Shown here one piece after another: positions 23,052 through 33,553 of a DNA stretch of 64,000 bases (its first letter is position 1; the number at the start of each line of letters is the position of its first letter). The position numbers and the translations under genes were made by a program. Source of the DNA: Helianthus annuus (Eukaryota > Streptophyta > Magnoliopsida > Asterales > Asteraceae); contig NC_035435.2 in assembly GCF_002127325.2 (NCBI RefSeq), positions 128,007,893-128,071,892 on the forward strand, given 5' to 3'. The notes under the pieces are model-generated. The model worked only from the letters and a program-made list of their open reading frames with translations. It did no database searches and was not told the origin of the DNA.

Positions 23052-24126
23052 CCCTTAATAGTTGTACTAATGTAATTTCTACTTTGAAATAAGTCCCTGC
23101 GTGGACACTTATCGTATTTCAGTTCCTACGTGGACTTATCTTTTAGTCCTTGCATGGACACCTATCTTGTATTAGTCCCTGCGTGGACTTGTCACTTATT
23201 TTAAACCTCTATGGAAGTATGTACTATTTGAAAGACCCGTTTAGGGCAATATGTAATTGTATTTAAGATTATGGAATGTATGTTATGAGTTTTGTTTTAA
23301 TACGTATGAAATAAATCAAAACCAATCCTTTTAAATTGATCTGCCTAAATAAAGAATCTTACGAGTGAAACCTAGCCTGGTGTCTTTTAAGATCCGGTCA
23401 AGATGGTAGGACTTAATTAAAAGATTCAGATTCCTTGTTAACCGCTGCAAGCATGTTAACAACCATGGCAGATGTGATTCGTTAAAAATCACGCACGTCA
23501 TTCTTATACAATAATCCTTTAAGGATTTCAAAGCCCAACTAAATGATTTATAAATCGTGGGTTAAATCACCTATGCAAGTGATCAATCGTATTAAAACAT
23601 CCATTAGTGATGTAGTGCCTACGGGCCAATCTTATTAAAACATCCATTAGTGATGTAGTGCCTACGGGCCAATCTTATTAAAACATCCATTAGTGATGTA
23701 GTGCCTACGGGCCAATCTTATTAAAACATCCATTAGTGATGTAGTGCCTACGGGCCAACCATATTGAAACATCCATTAGAGGTGTAGTGCCTATGGGCCA
23801 TAACAATTGTCTTATAAGGACAAAAGGCAGTGGTGGTCTATGACTCTCTGTCAGAAAGAGATAAAAGAACTACGGTTCAAACCTCTATGCCTTTGATTCT
23901 CTGAAATCTCGGCTAATAATGTAAAACATCCTCGTAATTAGGCTTTATGCCGCCAATGTTATTTATATAGCTGAAATAGGATATATTCAAATCCTAATAA
24001 TTAATGAGTAATAAGTTAACCAAATATGGTCTCTGTTACCATGGTTGACAAATTGTCATAGAAGACAATTATATAATAATCTCCTGAATAAAATTTTGTT
24101 ATCTTCTGTAGCAGATTCAAGTTACA
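23052..24126 (+). other. Non-coding spacer between extra ORF and gag of C
   Basis: No gene is seen. It holds two repeat zones: four degenerate copies of a unit around GTCCCTGCGTGGACACTTAT at about 23091-23195, and the 43-bp tandem array described separately. It may be a leader for gag translation. Confidence 0.7.
23589..23803 (+). repeat. Five-copy 43-bp tandem repeat in element C
   Basis: Units start at 23589, 23632, 23675, 23718 and 23761. The first four are nearly identical around CATCCATTAGTGATGTAGTG and CCTACGGGCC. The fifth has several changes. The 43-bp period is not a multiple of three and each unit contains TAG stops, so it is not coding. Confidence 0.95.
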
Positions 24127-25796
24127 ATGGCGGATCCCAATGGAGAGTACAGCCATACAAATGATGATGAATACGACAATGCGCCAGTGCATCTGACAGG
24201 CGCACAGCTTAAGGCTCTGATTGACAATGCTGTTCAGGCAGCTCTTGACCGTCAATACACTGAGTCCCAAGGCAGAACCGTATCAAAACCACCCTCTAAA
24301 CCAAAGACACACTCCAAACCACCCTCTCAACCCAAGAAAGATGACGACAAACACTCGTCCACTGAGAACAGCGTTCATCGCGATAGAGAATATACTGATG
24401 CATCCAATGCTAAGGGTTGCACCTACAAATACTTTGTATCTTGTAAGCCCCGGGAATTTACAGGGGAGAAAGGTGCTGTTGATTGTATCACCTGGCTAGA
24501 TGAGATGGACACTATTGTGGACATCAGCGGGTGTGCAGAGAGGGATGTGGTGAAGTATGTGTCCCAATCATTTAAGGGCGAGGCCCTGGCATGGTGGAGA
24601 GCGTTGGTGCAGGCATCAGGTAAGTCTGCTTTGTACAAGATGACATAGGAGGAATTTATTGCTCTCATTAAGGAAAACTACTACCCTCAGCATGAGGTTG
24701 AGAAGATCGAGGCTGACTTTGTGTCACTGGTAATGACGAACCTGGACTGCCAGGCATATTTGACGAGCTTCAATACGATGTCTCGCCTGGTCCCATACCT
24801 TGTGACACCAGAACCCCGAAGAATCGCCCGTTTCATTGGGGGCTTGGAGCCCGCGAAAAAGGCGAGTGTAAAGGCCTCTCCGCCGACGACCTTCAGGTCA
24901 GTTACTGACCTCTCCTTGTCTCTCACCTTAGACGCTGTCCGTCTGAGGACACTAAGGAGCAAGGAGGCTGAGAAGAGGAAACGTGAGGATGATACCTCGC
25001 GGAGGTCAGGGAAAAAGCACCGTGGAAACGGTGATGGCAAAAAGGGGTCCGAGGCGAAGAAAGATGGGCAAGCTGGTGAAAGGCCCAACTGCAAAATCTG
25101 CAAGAAACCCCACTCTGGGAAGTGCAGGTTTGCATCGGATTCACAGTCACAACCAAAGACTTTTTCCTGTGGACTATGCAAGTCCAAGGATCATAAGACT
25201 GTGGATTGCAAGAAAATCAAAGACGCAACCTGCTACGGTTGCAATGAAAAGGGGCATATCAAGAGCAACTGCCCTAAGAACGCCAAAAAGGCGGAGGAGA
25301 CCAAGAAGTCAAATGCGAGAGTTTTTCGCATGGATGCAAAGGAAGCGGTCCAGAACGACAACGTGCTTACAGGTACTTTTCTCGTAAATAATATATTTGC
25401 AAGAGTACTATTCGATTCTGGCGCTGATAAATCCTTTGTAGACCAGAAATTTTGCCAACTACTAAATATGCCTATCAAAACCCTTGATGTGAAATACGAA
25501 GTAGAGCTAGCAGACGGCACGATAGAAACCGTCTCCACTGTCTTAGAGGGATGTGAAATATCCATTAGGAATCATTCTTTTCCTTTATCCCTACTTCCCT
25601 TCAAATTAGCGGGTTTCGACATTGTGCTAGGCATGGACTGGTTATCCCGTAATCAGGCCCAAATCATTTGCGGCAAAAGGCACATAGTATTAAAGACTCC
25701 AAGTGGCGAATCGCTTACCATTCGAGGAGATACGCAGTACGGGTTACCCGAGGACGTATCTATGCTCAAAGCTTCAATGTGTTTGAACAGAGGCTG
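24127..25796 (+). pseudogene. gag: gag and protease region of element C, one stop codon, cut by insertion D
   Basis: From ATG 24127 the frame reads an N-terminal region, the retrotransposon gag core (KPREFTGEKGAVDCITWLDE... LAWWRALVQ), then a TAG at 24646-24648 in the spot where a Trp codon is expected, and resumes in the same frame (EEFIALIKENYYPQHEVEKIEA). Next come a basic linker and zinc knuckles (CGLCKSKDHKTVDC, CYGCNEKGHIKSNC), then the protease with [11 protein letters not shown] and IVLGMDWLS. Insertion D follows codons for CLNRGC; the frame resumes at 36003. One G-to-A change explains the stop. Gag forms the particle and the protease processes the polyprotein. Confidence 0.88.
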
Positions 25797-28240
25797 TGTA
25801 ACACCCCCCAGAATACCACCTGCGGAAACCCCGCGAGGCGTGTTACGCATCAGAGTTCGAGCCACCAATCACATTGAACCAATAATGAATACTTAAATAA
25901 AACATGTTATTAATTACCAATAGAAATGTCAAACATGATAATAATTCCCAAAAGTTGTGTAGCGGAAGCATATAATAAATTATTTAACAGTTGTTTCGTA
26001 ATAACACTTAAACCAATGTATCAACATAAGATAATACGAAAGCCTCGATCCATGACCACTCCAGCACTCCCAGATGGCAAGTCCATGTTCCAGAGTTAAC
26101 GACCTACAAGCATGCAACAAGTGCGTCAGACTACGCTGGTGAGTTCAAGGTTTTGTTAACGTGTTGAGTTACCAGATGTATGTTAATGCGATTCAATGTT
26201 GCGTTACGATGTTGCTCATGTTAGATACCCTAGGGAGTGTGCCCATGTGTATCCGGGGAGTGGTTACCCCTTAACGACTGTTTGCTATGTTGCCATCGTT
26301 AGATACCCTAGGGAGTGTGCCCATATGTATCCGAGGAGTGTGCCTCTAACAACCATAGCCATACCCAGATAATTAGTTCACGCCCGTCCTTACGTCCCGG
26401 TGTGAGGTTTCCCACCTAATAGCGCTATCAACTAATTACCCCCATTGCCCTCCAGGCAATAACCAAAACCGATTAAGTTGTTTACCCAATGTTTCCCTTC
26501 CAAATGTTTACCAGTTGTCCCAAACCACCGGGACGCATGCTTGAGAAAATGCATTGAACTCACCTTTGGTTTGCTCGGTTGGATTATTTACTTGTTAGTC
26601 CGCTGATCAATCAAATCCTATTGTAGTTACCAGGGACAATCAGTATCATGAATTCATAATTCGGATATCTAGTCACACGCATGCTCAAGCAATAAACATC
26701 TAACATATAGCGTCACACGTGTCATAACAAGTACCATAGTTATGGTACACTTACAATATAAATTCGCACAGTACACCATACACATTTAGATCACAAGTGG
26801 TTTCGTAGCGCATTGCCGACTAACGACACTTGACGGTCTACTTCACTAATCCATGTAATATACGGTCTACTCGGTTTCAGGCCCGGCAATTGTGGCGACC
26901 CGTGGTGTGGCCCACTTGGTCTCAGCCCAACCACAAGGCACACAATCACCGTGACCCAATGAGGGTGGCCTGTGGGTCGAGTAAGGGACCCGAATTAACC
27001 AATCCTTGCGGCCCACTAATCGTGCTTGTAAGGTCCAGTTCAGTTTTAACATCCCACCCTTAAAAATCCTCTCGGCCCATACCTCCAGGTGGGTAACCGG
27101 CCGACCCCGAGATCCAACCGAACTGGCCCAGTTGTCAGGTTATATGCTTTCACAAAATGGTCAGTCCATGTGCAATGTGTGTGGACATGTGCATGCCTGG
27201 CTCGAGTGTGTGATCTACTAAACAAATAAATAATACAATTCATCACACAATGCACTATGATATTCCCATAGACAACAACATTAAATGTCCACATGATTTG
27301 GTTTAATCACACATGGCCGTCATGTTCTTACTCAAATTGTTGAGTTTTGTGCAACCATGTAACTTTAATACTATTGGACCTCTAAACCACCTAATCATCA
27401 TTCTATTGGACCTTTAGAACCATATACATCAATATGATAAATCATGTTTTGACTCCATGCACACACACATCGAATCTGCCACTAACCTACAATTCAAGCA
27501 TATCCAATTTCATGTTCCAATTATTATTAGCACATGATCATCATTAACAATTGGCGGCACATGTGTAATTGGGATTTGTGACCCTATTCCTTATTATAAA
27601 ATAATCAATCATAACCAATTCTCAGTTAACATATATCACGCAATCAATCACCCATTGTTTAATCTTTTACTCATGTTTAATCATTTAATACTAACTCTTT
27701 TAATATATCAATTTTTCATGCCATATATTTGAATGATTAACATGTGATGAATTACTTCTACAAACATAACAGTAACATACCCGAACACAGAGAGGGGATA
27801 GGCTTCGGTGATGATCTACTGCCGCCGCAAGCAAAGTGGGGAAAATAGGGTTTATTATTTTGTAATTGTGAGACACATAGGAGATGCTACGCACATTCAG
27901 GTTATAATGCTAGACACTCAAGTAAATGGGCCGATCATACTAGCTGATCAACATGGTAATTTGGGCCGATGGTTTATTGATGTTACATGTCACGATTGAG
28001 CCAAGTTTGCTCACTTATGACAATGGTTTCCTAATCAAACAAGCATATTCACATTGCGGTCCAATTATATGCTACGGCCCAATCGTAGGCCTACGGCCCA
28101 ATCGTAGGCCTAACATAGGGATTTGCCCGATACACGATTATCAGAGTCACACGTCGATAGATTAAAACAAGAAAAGATTAAAACAAGAACGGGGAAAGGA
28201 GAAAACCGAAGACACTAACCTTGAAATTCGGGTTGTCACA
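25797..28240 (-). repeat. 3' LTR of element D
   Basis: On the minus strand it starts TGTGACAACCCG and ends TGTTACA. It contains two diverged copies of a block around GATACCCTAGGGAGTGTGCC (near 26222 and 26301) and a doubled CTACGGCCCAATCGTAGGC (near 28072-28109). Small ORFs in it recur in the other LTR and are not genes. Confidence 0.95.
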
Positions 28241-28277
28241 TCATCCCCAACTTGAAAGAAATTTCGTCCCGAAATTT
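28241..28277 (-). promoter_or_regulatory. Polypurine tract and hairpin of element D
   Basis: The minus strand reads AAGTTGGGGATGA (28253-28241) against the LTR. Upstream of it AAATTTCG/CGAAATTT (28259-28277, loop GGA) forms an 8-bp stem. A second, similar hairpin-plus-purine unit lies about 105 bp further upstream (28340-28380). Confidence 0.8.
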
Positions 28278-28309
28278 GACAAGTAGGTACGAAAGAGTGA
28301 AGTGGTAAA

Positions 28310-30601
28310 TCAAGATTGTTGCGGATTTTCCTCAGGTGTGACATCTTCCCCAACTTGAAGGGGAATTTCGTCCCGAAATTCTCCAGTTTCACCAGAATTA
28401 GACTTGTCTTCAGGGAAGAGTTGAGGATACTTGAGCTTCATCTGATCCTCACACTCCCATGTGAACTCCGGTCCACGCCTCGAGTTCCAACGAACTCTAA
28501 CAATCGGGATACGACTATGTTTACGCACCTTGACCTCCCGGTCCATGATCTCAATAGGCTCTTCGACAAACTGCAACTTGTCGTCGATCTTCAATTCTTG
28601 AAACGGCACAACCAGTGTCTCATCAGCCAGACACTTCTTCAATTGCGAAACGTGAAAAACATCATGAACATTACCCAACTCAGCAGGTAACTCAAGCTTG
28701 TAGGCGACTTTACCGATCCGCTCCAAGATTTTGAATGGCCCAACGTAACGTGGATTAAGCTTGCCACGTTTCCCGAAGCGTACAACGCCCTTCCACGGCG
28801 ACACTTTCAACATAACCCGATCATCAATTTCGAATTCCAAAGGTTTTCTACGCTTATCAGCGTAGCTTTTCTGACGATCACGCGCCACTGCCATACGATT
28901 CCTGATCTGAACAATCTTTTCTGAAGTTTCAAGCACGAGTTCAGGACCTGTGATCTGACTGTCACCCACTTCAGCCCAATAGAGAGGAGAACGACACTTT
29001 CGTCCGTACAGTGCCTCGAATGGAGCTGCCTGAATGCTAGTGTGGTAGCTGTTGTTGTAAGAGAACTCTATCAACGGCAAATGTTTCTCCCAACCTTTCC
29101 CGAAATCAATCACACACACACGCAACATGTCTTCAAGCGTCTGAATGGTGCGCTCACTCTGACCATCCGTCTGTGGGTGATAAGCGGTACTCATGTCGAG
29201 TTGGGAACCGAACGATTTATGCATTGACTGCCATAACTCTGAAGTGAAACGCGGATCTCGGTCTGAAATGATGGAAGTTGGCACCCCATGCCTAGAAACC
29301 ACTTCCTTAAGGTAGATTGCTGCCAATTGAGAAAACTTGTCTGTTTCCTTGATTGCTAAGAAGTGTGCTGACTTCGTGAGGCGATCAACAATCACCCAAA
29401 TGGTATCGTTCCCGGCCTGAGTTCTGGGTAATCCTGTCACAAAATCCATAGCGATCTGTTCCAACTTCCATGTGGGTATCTCTGGTTGCTGCAGTAGACC
29501 TGAGGGCTTTTGATGTTCCGCTTTGACTTTAGCACAAGTCAAACATTTGCTGACGTAGGTTGCTATGTGAGCTTTCATGCTAGGCCACCAGTATGTAGTT
29601 TTCAAGTCGTGATACATCTTATCTGATCCAGGATGTACAGAGTAACGTGACTTATGTGCCTCATCCATTACAAGTTCTCGTAAGTCACCATAGAGTGGAA
29701 CCCAGATGCGTCCGGTTACGTAGTAAGCACCGTCTCCCTTTTGTTCTAGTCGTTGTCTCGAGCCACGTAAAGCTTCAGCTCGAACGTTCTCTGGTTTCAA
29801 CGCTTCCAACTGAGCGTCTCGTATCTGGGAAGGGAGGTTGGACTGAATCGTGAGTTGCAATGCTCGCACACGCCTAGGTGCATTATCCTTTCTGCTGAGG
29901 GCGTCAGCTACAACGTTCGCCTTGCCCGGATGATACTTGATGGCACATTCATAATCGTTCAATAACTCCACCCATCGTCGTTGTCGCATATTCAACTCTT
30001 TCTGGTCGAAGATGTGCTGGAGACTCCTATGGTCGGTGTAGATGGTGCATTTGGTACCGTACAGATAGTGCCTCCAAATCTTCAATGCAAATACCACCGC
30101 TCCTAACTCCAAGTCGTGTGTCGTGTAGTTCTTCTCGTGAACCTTCAGCTGACGAGAAGCATAAGCTATTACCTTCTTGCGTTGCATCAACACGCAACCG
30201 AGACCCTGAATTGACGCGTCACAATATACCACAAAATCTTCGGTGCCCTCTGGTAAAGACAAGATTGGTGCACTGCAAAGTCTCTGTTTCAGAACTTGGA
30301 AAGCCTCTTCCTGCTTCGTTCCCCAAGAGTACGTCGTGTTCTTCTGTGTCAGCGAGGTGAGGGGTTGCGCGATCTTCGAGAAATCTTTAATGAACCTTCG
30401 ATAGTACCCTGCGAGACCAAGAAATTGTCGCACCTCAGACGGAGTCTTTGGTGCCGCCCAATTCTTAACTGCATCCACCTTCGCAGGATCCACATGTATC
30501 CCTTTCTCGTTAACAACGTGCCCTAGGAAATGCACTTCTCGAATCCAAAAGTCGCACTTAGAAAATTTCGCATACAGCTGTTCCCTTCTCAAAAGTTCCA
30601 A
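28310..30601 (-). pseudogene. pol: pol of element D: RT end, RNase H, integrase, chromodomain
   Basis: A 763-codon frame. It opens inside RT ([17 protein letters not shown]), then shows RNase H ([28 protein letters not shown]), integrase zinc-binding region ([23 protein letters not shown]), catalytic core with the expected D, D, E contexts ([29 protein letters not shown]), and a chromodomain tail ([20 protein letters not shown]). It would copy RNA into DNA and integrate it. The last 30 codons read through the upstream copy of the hairpin and purine tract, so the native C-terminus was probably earlier. It is out of frame with the preceding ORF because of a small RT deletion at about 30589-30601. 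Confidence 0.9.
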
Positions 30602-32849
30602 GATGAGACTAAGATGTCGTCAATAAACACTATAACAAACTCGTCAAGATATGGCTTACATACGCGGTTCATGAGATCCATGAAAACCGCTGGTGCATTA
30701 GTCAATCCAAACGGCATGACCAAAAACTCATAGTGTCCGTAGCGCGTTCGAAAAGCCGTCTTGGGAACATCCTCTTCCCTAACCCTTACCTGGTGATACC
30801 CCGATCTTAAGTCGATCTTGGAATAGAAACTTGACCCTTGCAACTGGTCAAACAAGTCGTCGATGCGTGGTAACGGGTAGCGGTTCTTAATGGTTACCTT
30901 GTTGAGCTCTCGATAATCGATACACATACGGAATGACCCGTCTTTCTTCTTCACAAACAGAACTGGAGCTCCCCAAGGCGAAGAACTTGGTCGAATAAAA
31001 CCTCTATCCAACAATTCCTGTAGCTGATTAGACAATTCCTGTAACTCTCCAGGTGCTAGCCGGTAAGGAGCTCGAGCAATTGGAGCCGCTCCCGGCGCAA
31101 GATCAATCTGAAATTCTACCTGACGGTGAGGAGGTAACCCTGGTAGCTCCTCTGGGAATACATCAGCGAATTCTCGCACCACTGGTAGATCCTCGATCTC
31201 ACTTTCTTCAGACTGATCGTTGGTAACTAACGCTAACAGTGCAGGATACCCCTTTTGTAGATACTGCTGTGCGCGCATGGCCGTGATAATACCAACCATC
31301 GTCCCACTACGATGCCCTTGAACTAACAGTGACTCCCCATCAGGGAGAGGAATACGCACAACTTTCTCCTTACACAAAATTTCTGCTTGGTGCTTAGACA
31401 ACCAATCCATGCCTACCACTATGTCAAAACTACCGAGCGTAACGGGAAGGAGGTCAATGTCAAACACCTGACCCACGAGATCTAGTTTACATCCAAAAAG
31501 GACATTCGAGGCTTCTATAGTTTTACCGTCTGCTAATTCTACTACTTGTTTAACTTCTAAAGGTGTTGGGGTTATCCCTAATCGTTGACTAAACTCTAGG
31601 GACACATAACTCCAATCGGCACCCGAATCAAATAATACAGAAGCAATACGATTGTTAACAGGAAACGTACCAGTTACAATGTTGCCGTCATTCCTGGCAT
31701 CCCCTGCTCCAAGCTGGAACACTCTGCCTCGAGCACCATTTCCCCCATTATTGCCGTTGTTGTTGTTGTTGTTTCCAGTGTTGTTATTATTCGGGCGGTT
31801 GTTGTCGTTAGCGTTCTGGTTTAGCTGAGGGCAATCCCGCTTAAAGTGACCCTCATCCCCACACTGATAGCACCCCTTCCTGAAACCCTGGTTCTGCTGG
31901 GGCGGTTGTCCCTGTTGTCTCTGGTTTTGCTGGTTCTGTTGCTGCTGGTGCTTGGGCTGTGGAGCCCTACAATCCCTGGCCTCATGGCCCGCCTTACCAC
32001 ACCTGTTACATGTCCGACCACACGGCCCGAAATGATGATAGCCACACTTGTTACATCGTGGCTTCTTCCCTGCGTACTTACCTTGGCTTTGGTTACTCCC
32101 TTGGCCTTGATTGACAGAAGACGACTGACTGATGCCGCGATTGCTATAGTTTTCTGGCCTTTTCTGAGTCTGACCCACACTAGATGCTTTGTCGTAATCG
32201 TTCCACTTCCGCTTGTTATCATTAGCGGACGCAGTGGCAGTGGGTGCAGCAGTAGTAGTGGTTGAAACACGCGGTGGTAACGAGTTACTCTCTACTTCTT
32301 GATCCACAATCTTGTGGGTCAAACGGACAATCTGTGTCAAATCATTGAGATGTGCTGCAGTAACCAGACTTTTCACGCGCGGAGGCAGTCCCTTGATAAA
32401 CAACTCAATCCTCCGAGACATGGGCCGTGACAAGTTCGGACACATGTCAGCCAATTCATACGATCGCTTCACATACGCTTCGACTTCAGATCCAACCATC
32501 TTCAAGTCGTAGTACTCGTTTTCCAACTTCTGGACTTCATCCCGAGGACAGTACTCCTCCCTGATCAGTTCTTTAAAGTCTTCCCAGGTTGTGGCATTCG
32601 CTGCCTCGATGCCCAACAACTGTACCTGGGCGTTCCACCACGTTAGGGCACCATCCGCCAAGGTACCCGCAGCATATTTCACCCTGTCCCCAGCGGGACA
32701 GTTACAGATAGCAAACACAGACTCTGCTTTCTCGAACCATCTCAGAAGTCCCACAGCCCCTTCAGTCCCGGTGAAGGTCTGTGGCTTACAGTCCATAAAC
32801 ATTTTGAATGTGCACGCAGGCTGGTTAGGTTGTGGTTGCGCTTGCTGAC
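30589..32849 (-). pseudogene. gag-pol: gag (exon 2), protease and N-terminal RT of element D
   Basis: The frame starts at the proposed splice acceptor (32849). It shows the gag core ([30 protein letters not shown]), Gln/Asn-rich linkers around zinc knuckles ([28 protein letters not shown]), a protease ([20 protein letters not shown]) and RT ([37 protein letters not shown]). Right after FIDDIL the sequence jumps to [11 protein letters not shown]. Compared with C, about 20 residues between these motifs are missing and the frame shifts. The copy therefore cannot make a complete RT. Confidence 0.9.
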
Positions 32850-32933
32850 CTAAATAACGGGAGGAAACACATTATAGGAATGAAAAGACGTGTACGTGGT
32901 ATAAGAGTAAAGAGTACTTGGTACATTCCGTAC
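32850..32933 (-). other. Putative 84-nt intron in the gag of D
   Basis: On the minus strand GTACGG follows CAAGCTG and the segment ends TTATTTAG before GTCAGCAAGC. Read through, the frame meets a TAA. Removing it joins two gag segments in phase (split codon G/GT) into a continuous gag N-terminus. The length is near the lower limit for plant introns. Confidence 0.5.
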
Positions 32934-33039
32934 CAGCTTGATAGGCTGCTAAAGCCTCAGCTACACGGGTATTGATTAGGTCAGTCAACTCAGCCTGAGT
33001 CATGTTGATGTTGCCACGTCCGTGTCCTCGTCCACTCAT
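32934..33039 (-). CDS. gag: gag exon 1 of element D
   Basis: Thirty-five codons from ATG 33039 opening MSGRGRGHGRGNINMTQAEL and followed by a helical segment of the type seen at the start of C gag (compare LKALIDNAVQAAL). It precedes the putative intron. The start is supported by the RG-rich opening and the distance to the PBS (about 500 bp). Confidence 0.6.
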
Positions 33040-33539
33040 GATTCTATATATGGAGATGAACCGATTCAGGAAATCGAAACGAGATGGAAATCAAGTATCA
33101 TGTTCGTATCTACGTACTACCAAGTTTACACATAATAAGGCAGAACCCTCCTCACGCTCGATAAGCCTCACTGGGACTTGCATGCACCCCACGTTATTAT
33201 TAAGTGTGCACCCATAATAATAAGGCAATTTGCATGCTTATCTCAGTGCCTCTTAGCTTGCGCTCAAAGTTTCCCCTGTTCAAACAACACAACAGATGTT
33301 ATTCTCAGTCTATGATTCACGTGAGTCGAAGAGTAGTGTTACACTATCAAGTCACTATGTTGTTTAATGTTTCATTTCATATACGTTGTGAGTGTGTGAC
33401 TGCTAAGCAAGTAATGTATAAAGTGAGAGAGAGACGAACCTTGCAATCTGGAGCTGAGTGTCATGATCGATTTTCGAAGTTGTTCGATTATAGTCTGGTT
33501 TTACAAAACGTTTTAAAACCAAGTTCACTATAACCAGTG
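33040..33539 (-). other. 5' leader of element D
   Basis: Untranslated region between PBS and gag. No gene is seen on either strand; the plus-strand ORF at 33204-33533 has no recognisable feature. Unlike C there is no extra ORF and no tandem array. Confidence 0.7.
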
Positions 33540-33551
33540 GCTCTGATACCA
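33540..33551 (-). other. Primer binding site of element D (initiator tRNA-Met)
   Basis: The minus strand reads TGGTATCAGAGC two bases after the LTR end at 33554, giving the orientation of D. Confidence 0.9.
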
Positions 33552-33553
33552 AC

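Noticed and set aside
23589..23803. CRISPR-like array
   Set aside because: Contiguous tandem units without spacers, in a plant retrotransposon.
26830..27063. ORFs repeated in both D LTRs (also 34587-34820 and neighbours)
   Set aside because: They recur only because the LTR is duplicated; short, no domain, both strands open.
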